64,000 nt of DNA. Source: CAVUXJ01 sp963814975. GTDB taxonomy: Bacteria > Acidobacteriota > Vicinamibacteria > Vicinamibacterales > CAVVIG01. Where the stretch lies: NCBI GenBank assembly GCA_963814975.1, contig CAWFFB010000014.1, positions 248,001 to 312,000 on the forward strand. Direction: 5' to 3'. The notes below the pieces were generated by a model. That model made no database searches. It had not been told where the DNA came from and was given only the letters and a program-made list of their open reading frames with translations. Of this stretch, positions 52,522 through 59,956 are shown in pieces. Each line of letters opens with the position of its first letter. Positions within the stretch are counted from its first letter, which is position 1. The position numbers and the translations under genes are program-made.

Positions 52522-52794
52522 ATGTTCCCGGCAATGCGGAGGTCTGGCGTGAACCCGCCTGTCTCAGACGGTTGGCGGAGGGCGGGCCGGAACGCCGAGG
52601 GAAGCCTTCGGTTCGACTTCCTGCAAAGTACGATGCGCGCCAATCATTTCACGATCGTCCCGATGTGGCAGAGCCAGGAAGCGCTCGTCGCGGCCGCCGC
52701 GGCCGGGGCGCGAGAGATCCGCGACGGCATGCAGCCGATCACCAGCAGCCCTCTCGATGAGCGGTCCGCAGGACTGTGGCGGAGAAATCTCTAG
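52522..52794 (+). pseudogene. Remnant of an antibiotic biosynthesis monooxygenase (ABM)-like gene
   Basis: The visible protein piece reads SLRFDFLQSTMRANHFTIVP, then WQSQEALVAAAAAGAREIRD and MQPITSSPLDERSAGLW. This resembles the second half of ABM-domain quinol monooxygenases (strand FD.lq, NHF.iveiW, ALxAH, FR..l.p...a..DERLY). The N-terminal half has no counterpart in frame. It occupies most of the 52406-52818 gap, which otherwise shows nothing. Confidence 0.45.
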
Positions 52795-52818
52795 ATCGCT
52801 TCCAACTGGAGGAATCGC

Positions 52819-53568
52819 ATGAAGAAGAGCCTGGCAATCCTTGGACTCGTCACGGGCGTCTGGCTCGCGCGAGCGCTGGCAGCGGGAGAAGTGGCCGTTC
52901 TGAGCGCGGGCGCCGTCGAGCCGGGGATTAAGGCGGCGGCGGCCGCCTACGAGAAGCAGACGGGTCGCGCCGTGAAAATCACGTTCAACACGGTGCCGCA
53001 AGTACGCACGCGGATCGACGGCGGCGAACGCGCCGACGTCGTCATCGCGACGCCGGCCGTCCTCGACGAGTTCGCCAAGGCAGGCAAGATCGAGAAGGAA
53101 CGCGCCGCCATCGGACGGATCGGCATGGGTGTCGCGGTCCGCGACGGCGCCGCCGGGCCCGATATCGCCAGCGGCGACGCGTTCAAGAAGTCGCTGCTGG
53201 CCGTCGACGGGGTGGTATTCAGTCGTGGCTCCAGCGGTCTGTACTTCGAGGGTCTTCTCAAGAAAATGGGCATCGCCGATCAGATCCATGGCAAGGTGAC
53301 ACGCTACGACGAGGGCGCGTCTGTATTCGAGCATGTGCTGAAGAGCAAGGGCAACGAAATCGGCGTCGGCCAGATCACCGAGATTCGACTCTACCGTGAC
53401 AAGGGGCTGCGGCTGGTGGGTCCGCTCCCGGCTGACGTGCAGAACTTTACGTTGTACGCGGCCGCGTCGATGACGCCGGCGTCGAACACCGAGGGGCGGG
53501 ATTTCGTGCGCTATCTGGCCTCTCCCGGTGCCAAGGCGTTGTTCGCCTCGGCAGGAATCGAGCCGTGA
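52819..53568 (+). CDS. Molybdate-type ABC transporter solute-binding protein, orphan copy 1
   Basis: The 249-residue protein has a signal peptide (SLAILGLVTGVWLARALA). It follows with the ModA-like start EVAVLSAGAVEPGIKAAAAA, then KITFNTVPQVRTRIDGGERA, VVIATPAVLDEFAKAGKIEK and GNEIGVGQITEIRLYRDKGL. No permease (ModB) or ATPase (ModC) gene is adjacent, so it may not transport molybdate; similar orphan proteins are common beside exported hydrolases. GGAGG precedes ATG 52819. Confidence 0.78.
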   Translation: MKKSLAILGLVTGVWLARALAAGEVAVLSAGAVEPGIKAAAAAYEKQTGRAVKITFNTVPQVRTRIDGGERADVVIATPAVLDEFAKAGKIEKERAAIGRIGMGVAVRDGAAGPDIASGDAFKKSLLAVDGVVFSRGSSGLYFEGLLKKMGIADQIHGKVTRYDEGASVFEHVLKSKGNEIGVGQITEIRLYRDKGLRLVGPLPADVQNFTLYAAASMTPASNTEGRDFVRYLASPGAKALFASAGIEP

Positions 53569-53648
53569 CACAGGCGCGCAGGCTGCCCGCGTTCTTTCTT
53601 CGCTGGTTCTCGGAGCCTCTTGTCGGGCCGAGCAAAGGACGCCAGCTG

Positions 53649-53741
53649 GCCATCACCTTGAAGTTCATGGTTGTGTTCGTGATGCGCGACGGCCGATGGC
53701 AGTGTGTGGCCAGCCAGAGCACGAGGGTCGCCGCGCCGTAG
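53649..53741 (+). pseudogene. C-terminal remnant of a DUF4440/SnoaL-like gene
   Basis: The frame gives LKFMVVFVMRDGRWQCVASQ and then STRVAAP before TAG at 53739-53741. A tail of the form v.vfv.rdGrWq.vasqsT is typical of DUF4440/SnoaL-like proteins. The N-terminal part is missing. Confidence 0.45.
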
Positions 53742-53773
53742 CGGACCTTGGATCGGCGGCACGGGAGGTACAC

Positions 53774-54796
53774 ATGGCGAGGATTGATTGGTTGGTCGCG
53801 GCTGTCGTGGCCGCATCGTTCTCCAGCATCGTGTCCACGCAGTCCGGGGGGGAGCCTCGCAACGACCTTCCGCAGACCTACCGCACGACGCGCGATTGGG
53901 GCCAGCTTCCCGCCGGCGCGCCGAAATGGGGCGCCGTCACCGCTGTCGAACCCGCGCCCGACGGCAGCATCTATGTCGTCCAACGCTGCTTCGCCAATTC
54001 CTGCGCAGGCCGCCAGGAAGCACCGATCGTGAAGTACGACGCGAACGGCAGGATTCTCAAGAGTTGGGGCGAAGGTCTGTTCGTCTTCCCGCACGGGGCG
54101 ACGGTGGATCGCGACGGGAACCTCTGGGTCACCGACGGCGGCGGCGGGAGTGGCAAGGGCCACCAGGTGTTCAAGTTCAGTCCCGAGGGCAAGGTGCTGA
54201 TGACGCTCGGGAAAGCGGGCATCAGCGCGTCGAGTCCCGGTCTGATGGATCAGCCGACCGACGTGGTCGTCGCGCCCAGCGGCGATATTTTTGTCACCGA
54301 CAGCCACCGCAACGGCAAGAACAACCGCGTCATCAAGTTCAGCAAGGACGGCAGGTTCATCAAGGAGTGGGGCACGAAGGGCTCCGGCCGCGGCGAGATC
54401 AGCGAGCCGCATACCATCGCGATGGACTCGCGCGGGCGTCTGTTCGTCGGGGATCGCGAGAACAACCGGATCCAGATCTTCGATCAGGAGGGCAAGCACC
54501 TCGACGAATGGCGTCAGTTCGGCCGCCCGAGCGGCATCTTCATCACCCGGGACGACACCATCTACGTCACCGACTCGGAATCCGGACCGGATTCGGGCGC
54601 CCACGAGCTTCCCGGCATCAAGAAGGGGATCCGCATCGGCAGCGCCAGAGACGGGAAGGTGACGGCGTTCATCGAAGACTCGGAATCGACCGTGCCCGAT
54701 CACTCTGGCGCCGAGGGTGTCGGCGTGGACGCACAGGGGAATGTGTACGGCGCGGTGGTCCGCCGTCAGATGCTCGAACGTCACGTAAAAAAATGA
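53774..54796 (+). CDS. Exported NHL-repeat protein similar to peptidyl-alpha-hydroxyglycine alpha-amidating lyase
   Basis: The start ATG 53774 follows GGGAGGT; a signal peptide covers about residues 1-22. The propeller includes GAVTAVEPAPDGSIYVVQRC, VFPHGATVDRDGNLWVTDGG, QPTDVVVAPSGDIFVTDS and ISEPHTIAMDSRGRLFVGDR followed by ENNRIQIFD. These His-bearing blade motifs match bacterial proteins annotated as amidating-lyase-like. The 340-residue length is normal. The natural function in bacteria is unclear. Confidence 0.85.
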   Translation: MARIDWLVAAVVAASFSSIVSTQSGGEPRNDLPQTYRTTRDWGQLPAGAPKWGAVTAVEPAPDGSIYVVQRCFANSCAGRQEAPIVKYDANGRILKSWGEGLFVFPHGATVDRDGNLWVTDGGGGSGKGHQVFKFSPEGKVLMTLGKAGISASSPGLMDQPTDVVVAPSGDIFVTDSHRNGKNNRVIKFSKDGRFIKEWGTKGSGRGEISEPHTIAMDSRGRLFVGDRENNRIQIFDQEGKHLDEWRQFGRPSGIFITRDDTIYVTDSESGPDSGAHELPGIKKGIRIGSARDGKVTAFIEDSESTVPDHSGAEGVGVDAQGNVYGAVVRRQMLERHVKK

Positions 54797-54806
54797 TCAC
54801 ACTGAT

Positions 54807-55511
54807 ATGAATCTCAAAGACGCAACGGCACTGATCACGGGCGGGACGAGCGGCATCGGTCTCGCCATTGCGAACATGCTGACGACGGCAGGAACGCGTG
54901 TCGCGGTGACTGGACGCGACGAGCGCAAGCTCGCCGACGCCGTTCGGACGTGCGGCGCGCACCCGATTCAGGCTGATGTCTCCAGCGAGGCGGACGTCGA
55001 ACGGACGTATCGCGAGGTCTTCGCGGCGTTTGGTCATCTCGACATTCTCGTCAACAACGCGGGCTTCGGCGTCTTCAGGGGCCTCGTCGACATGGACCGG
55101 GCGCACTTCGACGCGGTGTTTGCGACCAACGTCACCGGCGCCATGCTGATGGCCCGCGAAGCGGCGAAACACTTCATCGAGCGCAAGCGCGGCAACATCG
55201 TCAACATCGCCTCGACGGCCGCATTGCGCGGCGCCGCCAACGGCACCGCGTACTACGGGAGCAAGTTCGCGCTCCGCGGGATGACGGAATGCTGGCGTGC
55301 GGAGCTTCGGCCGCACAACGTCCGCGTGTTCCTGATCAATCCGAGCGAGGTCCTGACCAGTTTTTCCACCACCGCGGGTTTGACGCAGCACGAGAACGCG
55401 ACGAAGCTTCGGGGCGAGGACATCGCGCACGCGGTGAGGGCGGCTCTGGAAATGGACGATCGCGGTTTCATACCCGAGCTCACTGTCTTCGCCACCAATC
55501 CAAAGGACTGA
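54807..55511 (+). CDS. Short-chain dehydrogenase/reductase
   Basis: The cofactor motif is ALITGGTSGIGLAIANML (TGxxxGIG) and the NNAG motif is DILVNNAGFGVF. The catalytic Ser lies in IVNIASTAALRG and the catalytic pair in TAYYGSKFALRGM (YxxxK). At 234 residues it is a classical SDR. It starts 10 bases after the upstream stop. The substrate is unknown. Confidence 0.9.
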   Translation: MNLKDATALITGGTSGIGLAIANMLTTAGTRVAVTGRDERKLADAVRTCGAHPIQADVSSEADVERTYREVFAAFGHLDILVNNAGFGVFRGLVDMDRAHFDAVFATNVTGAMLMAREAAKHFIERKRGNIVNIASTAALRGAANGTAYYGSKFALRGMTECWRAELRPHNVRVFLINPSEVLTSFSTTAGLTQHENATKLRGEDIAHAVRAALEMDDRGFIPELTVFATNPKD

Positions 55512-55515
55512 TGCC

Positions 55516-56349
55516 ATGCATTCTTCACGCCGTAAGTTCCTGCAGGCGGGCGCGGGCGCGATGGCCGGCTCCGGGCTGATTGGCGCCGGCCGCGCGATGG
55601 CGTTCGGCCGCGCGCAGGCCGGCGGGCGGCCCGATCCTCCGGCGGCGTCCGTCAAGGCGCTGGTCTTCGACACGTTCGGTACCGTGGTCGACTGGCGCAC
55701 GTCCGTGGCGCGAGAAGTCGAAGCGCTGGCGCAGCGGAAGGGTCTGACCGTGGACGGAGCGAAGTTCGCCGACGCCTGGCGTGCCCAGTACGCACCGAAC
55801 ATGAACCGCGTCCGAACCGGCGAGCTCCCCTGGACCAAGCTGGACCGCCTGCATCGGATGGCCCTCGACAAGATCCTGATCGACTTCCGTTTCACCGGGC
55901 TCACGGAGGACGAGACGGATGCGCTGAATCGCGCCTGGCATCGATTAGCGCCGTGGCCCGATGCTGTCGGCGGGCTCACGCGGTTGAAGAAGAAGTTCAC
56001 CATTGCGCCCCTCTCGAACGGCAACATCTCGTTGATCACCGACATGGCGAAGCATTCGGGGTTGCCGTGGGATTGCATTCTGGGCGCCGAGCTTGTCCGG
56101 CACTACAAGCCAGACCGCGAGGTCTACCAGTCCGCCGCAGACTTTCTCGACCTCAAACTTGCCGATGTGATGATGGTGGCGGCGCATCTGGGCGACCTGC
56201 GCGCGGCGAAGGCCGTGGGGCTGCGCACGGCGTTCGTGACCAGGCCGCTCGAGTACGGGCCGACTCGGAAGCCGGATCTGCAGGCCGATTCGTCGGTCGA
56301 CATCGCGGCGAAAGATTTCAACGATCTGGCCGGCCAGCTCGGCGTCTAG
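55516..56349 (+). CDS. Haloacid dehalogenase type II (HAD family) with Tat signal
   Basis: L-2-haloacid dehalogenases replace halogen by hydroxyl using an Asp nucleophile. A twin-arginine signal HSSRRKFLQAGAGAMAGSG precedes the HAD domain. Motif I is LVFDTFGTVVDWRTSV (nucleophilic Asp). Motif II is IAPLSNGNISL. HYKPDREVYQSAADFL holds the conserved Lys. Motif IV is VAAHLGDLRAAKAVG. About 277 residues including the signal. Export is unusual because such enzymes are normally cytoplasmic. ATG 55516 lies five bases after the SDR stop. Confidence 0.86.
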   Translation: MHSSRRKFLQAGAGAMAGSGLIGAGRAMAFGRAQAGGRPDPPAASVKALVFDTFGTVVDWRTSVAREVEALAQRKGLTVDGAKFADAWRAQYAPNMNRVRTGELPWTKLDRLHRMALDKILIDFRFTGLTEDETDALNRAWHRLAPWPDAVGGLTRLKKKFTIAPLSNGNISLITDMAKHSGLPWDCILGAELVRHYKPDREVYQSAADFLDLKLADVMMVAAHLGDLRAAKAVGLRTAFVTRPLEYGPTRKPDLQADSSVDIAAKDFNDLAGQLGV

Positions 56350-56361
56350 AAGGGGGAACAA

Positions 56362-57588
56362 ATGCGTCGTGCGTCCACGTCCCTGGCGATCCTGGTGTTG
56401 GTGGCCTGCAGCGTGCGATCGGCCGGACTGCCGACGCTCAGCGTCAGAGGCGTTCAGGCGATCGACGGCATGTTCCAGGCAGCCGTCGACCGGGCCGAGG
56501 TCCCGGGAGTCGTTGCGGCGGTGGTGAACAAGGATCAGATTCTGTACCTCAAGGCGTTTGGCAAACAGGACGTCGCGCGGGGCATTCCCATGTCCAGGGA
56601 CACGGTGTTCCGCATCGCGTCCATGACGAAGCCCGTCACGTCGGTGGGCGTCATGATGCTCTTCGAAGAGGGCAAGCTGCGCCTCGACGATCCGGTCGGC
56701 AGCTACCTGCCTGCCTATAAGGGCCGGGAAGTCCTGGCCGCGTTCAACGAGAGCGACACGACGTATACGACGCGGCCGGCGCGGGGCGAGATGACCATCC
56801 GCCAGCTGCTGACTCACACGTCGGGTCTGAGCTATCCGTTCACGAGCCCCACCGTCCTCGCCATTCAGACCAAGACCGGCACCGATCCGAAGATGCTGCC
56901 GCTGCTGTTCGATCCCGGGACCAAGTGGAACTATTCCCCCGCCACCGCCGTTCTCGGCGACCTCATCGAGAAGCTGTCCGGCCATTCGCTCGAGGACTGG
57001 GACCAGGCGAGAGTCTTTCGGCCGCTGGGGATGGTCGACACGACCTACGCACCCGAGCCAGCGAAGGCCGCACGGCTCGCCACGATTCACGAACGGAAAT
57101 CCACCGGCCTGGTCGAGAATCCGAACCCCCCCACGCACACGGCGGACGTGAGAGGCGACGGCGGGCTGGTCTCGACCGCGTCCGACTACGCGGCGTTCGT
57201 GCAGATGCTGCTCAACGAGGGCAGCTGGCGCGGCAAACGGCTGCTCAAGCCGGACACCGTGCGTCTGATGACGGGCAACCAGATTGGCTCAGTCGTTGTC
57301 GACACGATGCCGGCCGCCATCCCGAGCCGCTCCGCTGCCTTTCCTTTCGGAGCCGGCAAAGACAAGTTCGGCCTCGGTTTCCAGATCACCGTGACCGAAG
57401 GGGCCCCCGCACATCAGCGGGGCGCCGGAAGCTACACCTGGGGTGGCATCAACAACACCCATTTCTGGGTCGATCCAAAAAACGACATCGGCGTCGTGAT
57501 CCTGACGCAGGTGCTGCCGTTCTACAACGCCACCAGCATGGACGTCGTCACGCGGTTCGAGAAATTGATCTACGAACACCTCCAATGA
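56362..57588 (+). CDS. Exported serine hydrolase, class C beta-lactamase-type fold
   Basis: The protein has a signal peptide and the S-x-x-K nucleophile motif FRIASMTKPVTSVG. KWNYSPATAVLGDLIEK holds the Tyr (YSP for YxN). LLTHTSGLSYPF is a common landmark. The 408-residue layout is that of the serine hydrolase family of beta-lactamase class C, EstB esterase and DD-peptidase relatives. GGGG precedes ATG 56362. Activity (esterase, amidase or penicillin-binding) cannot be decided. Confidence 0.87.
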   Translation: MRRASTSLAILVLVACSVRSAGLPTLSVRGVQAIDGMFQAAVDRAEVPGVVAAVVNKDQILYLKAFGKQDVARGIPMSRDTVFRIASMTKPVTSVGVMMLFEEGKLRLDDPVGSYLPAYKGREVLAAFNESDTTYTTRPARGEMTIRQLLTHTSGLSYPFTSPTVLAIQTKTGTDPKMLPLLFDPGTKWNYSPATAVLGDLIEKLSGHSLEDWDQARVFRPLGMVDTTYAPEPAKAARLATIHERKSTGLVENPNPPTHTADVRGDGGLVSTASDYAAFVQMLLNEGSWRGKRLLKPDTVRLMTGNQIGSVVVDTMPAAIPSRSAAFPFGAGKDKFGLGFQITVTEGAPAHQRGAGSYTWGGINNTHFWVDPKNDIGVVILTQVLPFYNATSMDVVTRFEKLIYEHLQ

Positions 57589-57641
57589 AGCATCGCACCA
57601 GCGCGAGCAGCTTCGGCCAACCCGTTCAGCAGACAGGAGTC

Positions 57642-58054
57642 ATGACCGTGCGTAGATCGGTTTCAGGACTGGCGTCCTTCTCGCCGCGTCATGGTTGGCG
57701 TCGGCAGTCGCGCAAACCCCCGGCGCGACCGGCGGCCCGGTGCTCTCAAGCCGACCTCAGAGGCGTCGGGCCAGGGCATCAGCAACGCGCCGCTCCTCAA
57801 CGAGTCGGGCGCCCGCGGTACTGCGGGTCGATGTCGCCCCGAACGGGGTTCGCAATGTCCATTCGCATGACGACGTGGAGTTTCATCTGTTCGTGCCGGT
57901 CTCCGGCACGGTCCGGTTGGAGGTCGCCGGGAAGCAGATGGACTTGGGGCCATGGCAGGCGCAGGACATCAGGATCAAGGGTGGAGCGAAGCATGGCTTC
58001 GTGAATACGGGGACGGCAACCGCGACGGTCATGGAAGTGTTCGTCAAGAGGTAG
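57642..58054 (+). CDS. Exported cupin protein, with three apparent 1-base indels
   Basis: The ATG at 57642 follows CAGGAG. The N-terminus MTVRRSVSGL shifts near 57672 to VLLAASWLASAVAQTPGATG, a signal peptide. It shifts again near 57745 to LKPTSEASGQGISNAPLLNE and near 57816 back to VLRVDVAPNGVRNVHSHDDV. The rest is in frame: EFHLFVPVSGTVRLEVAGKQ, then GAKHGFVNTG. The HSHDDVEFH and H at KHGF are cupin metal ligands. The corrected length is about 137 residues. Confidence 0.72.
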
Positions 58055-58100
58055 TATTCCGGCAAAGAAGGATCCGATTCCGCCCGGATGAAGCATTGGT

Positions 58101-59120
58101 ATGAAGAGAGCTGTCCTCATCGGCGTGTCGTTCCTGTGGCCGGCTGTTCTGTCGTTCTCCCAGACGCCGCGAGTACACGACCTGAAACTTCTGCCGCAGA
58201 ACGTTCACTGGGGGTACTACGACGCCGGCGTCAAGCCCGTTCTTCGCGTGGCGTCCGGAGACACGATCCGGGTAGAGACGATGGTCGCGCGGGGACTGCA
58301 GCGTTTGAGAGCCGCAGGGGTGCCGGAGGCTGAAATACCCGATGCCCTGAAGGCCGTCGAAACGGCGATCACCGAACGTGGTCCGGGCGCACATCCTTTG
58401 ACCGGTCCTATCTGGATCGAAGGCGCTGATCGCGGCGATGTGCTGGAAGTGAAGCTGCTCGGGTTCGAGTTCCTTCACCCGTACGGAGTTGCCGGTTTTA
58501 TTCCAGGGAGCGGCACGCTTCCGGACGACTTTCCCTACGTGCGCTTGAAGCTCGTTCGTTTCGATCCACGCGCGGGGACCGCGGCGTTCGCTCCCGGCAT
58601 CAACCTCAAGCTGGCACCATTCTTCGGATCCATCGGTGTGGCTCCGGATCCGCTGGTCGGCCGCGTGTCGAGCGGGCCTCCGGGAGCCCACACCGGGAAT
58701 CTCGACAACAAGGAACTGGTCGCCGGATCGACGTTGTACCTCCCGGTGCATGCGCCCGGTGCGTTGCTGTCCCTCGGGGACGGACATGCCATGCAGGGCG
58801 ACGGCGAAGTGTCGCTGACCGCGTTGGAAACCTCGCTCCGCGGCACCATCCAGGTCACCGTGCGAAAGGGCAAGCGCGCCGACTGGCCTCGCGCCGAGAC
58901 GCCCACGCACTACATCGCCATGGGACTGCACGCCGATCTCGATCAGGCGGCACAACTGGCGACGCGCGAGATGATCAATTTCCTCGTCGCGGAAAAGGGG
59001 CTCGATCGGGACAATGCCTACATCTTGTGCACCCTAGCGGCCGATCTGCGCGTCACCCAGGTGGTCGACGGTACGAAGGGCGTGCATGCGATGATGCCCA
59101 AGTCGATTTTTACCAAGTAG
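58101..59120 (+). CDS. Exported acetamidase/formamidase family protein, copy 2
   Basis: The signal peptide ends near VLSFSQTPR. Family segments are HWGYYDAGVKPVLRVASGDT, HPLTGPIWIEGADRGDVLEV, TGNLDNKELVAGSTLYLPVH and LLSLGDGHAMQGDGEV. The ending QVVDGTKGVHAMMPKSIF matches copy 1 at 37174 nearly word for word. The 339-residue length is similar. It is preceded by a cupin gene and followed by a solute-binding protein gene. Confidence 0.88.
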   Translation: MKRAVLIGVSFLWPAVLSFSQTPRVHDLKLLPQNVHWGYYDAGVKPVLRVASGDTIRVETMVARGLQRLRAAGVPEAEIPDALKAVETAITERGPGAHPLTGPIWIEGADRGDVLEVKLLGFEFLHPYGVAGFIPGSGTLPDDFPYVRLKLVRFDPRAGTAAFAPGINLKLAPFFGSIGVAPDPLVGRVSSGPPGAHTGNLDNKELVAGSTLYLPVHAPGALLSLGDGHAMQGDGEVSLTALETSLRGTIQVTVRKGKRADWPRAETPTHYIAMGLHADLDQAAQLATREMINFLVAEKGLDRDNAYILCTLAADLRVTQVVDGTKGVHAMMPKSIFTK

Positions 59121-59142
59121 GCCCGGAGCCGGAGGGTATTGC

Positions 59143-59907
59143 ATGAGCATCAAACGCGCGCGCCTGGCGGCGGTGGGATTCGTGATTCTGGCCGTGCTCA
59201 ACCAGCCGGGCGTAGCACACGCGTCGGAGATCAAGGTGCTCTGCTCGAACGGAATCAAGGCAGTGATGGAAGAACTCGTCCCGCAGTTCGAACAGGCGAC
59301 GAAGCACAAGGTTCTGATCACGTTCGGGTTGTCGGCGGCGTTGAAGCGGCAGATCGAGGCCGGTGAGCCGTTCGACCTGGCCGTGCTCACCCCATCGTTG
59401 GTCGACGATTTGATCAAGCAGGGAAGGATCGCCGGCGATACGCGCACCGAGCTCGCCCGGACCGGTATGGCGATGGCGATACGCGCCGGTGCCTCACGGC
59501 CGGACATCCGCACCACCGACGCGCTCAAGCGCACCCTGCTGGCATCGACGTCCATCGCGTATGCGAAAGAGGGCGCGGGCGGAGTGTTCTTTGTCGATCT
59601 TGCGCAGCGGCTCGGTATCGCCGAGGCCCTGAAATCGAAGGTCAAGCCGACGACCACCGGCGTCGAGGTTGGCGCCGCGGTTGCTCGCGGTGACGCGGAG
59701 CTTGGGGTCCTGCCCTTGAGCGAGTTCATGACGTTTCACGGTGTCGAGGTGGTCGGGACATTCCCGCCCGAGGTGCAGGGCTACGCCGTCATGGTTGCGG
59801 GCGCAAGCGCCGGGACCAGGTACGGCGCCGTCGCGAAAGAGCTGATGAATTTTGTGACCGCGCCGGCGGCGCTGTCGGTCATCAAGAAGAAAGGGATGGA
59901 GCGCTAG
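59143..59907 (+). CDS. Molybdate-type solute-binding protein, orphan copy 2
   Basis: The 254-residue protein has a signal peptide (VGFVILAVLNQPGVAHA). It continues ASEIKVLCSNGIKAVMEELV and LITFGLSAALKRQIEAGEPF, then DLAVLTPSLVDDLIKQGRIA. These match ModA-like proteins, and the layout parallels copy 1 at 52819. GDAELGVLPLSEFMTFHGVE is in the second lobe. No permease or ATPase gene is nearby. GGAGGG precedes ATG 59143. Confidence 0.78.
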   Translation: MSIKRARLAAVGFVILAVLNQPGVAHASEIKVLCSNGIKAVMEELVPQFEQATKHKVLITFGLSAALKRQIEAGEPFDLAVLTPSLVDDLIKQGRIAGDTRTELARTGMAMAIRAGASRPDIRTTDALKRTLLASTSIAYAKEGAGGVFFVDLAQRLGIAEALKSKVKPTTTGVEVGAAVARGDAELGVLPLSEFMTFHGVEVVGTFPPEVQGYAVMVAGASAGTRYGAVAKELMNFVTAPAALSVIKKKGMER

Positions 59908-59956
59908 CGCCGGCCGTCGAATGGGATTGAGAGCGAAGCGCGTCCACGGAGGTTGT

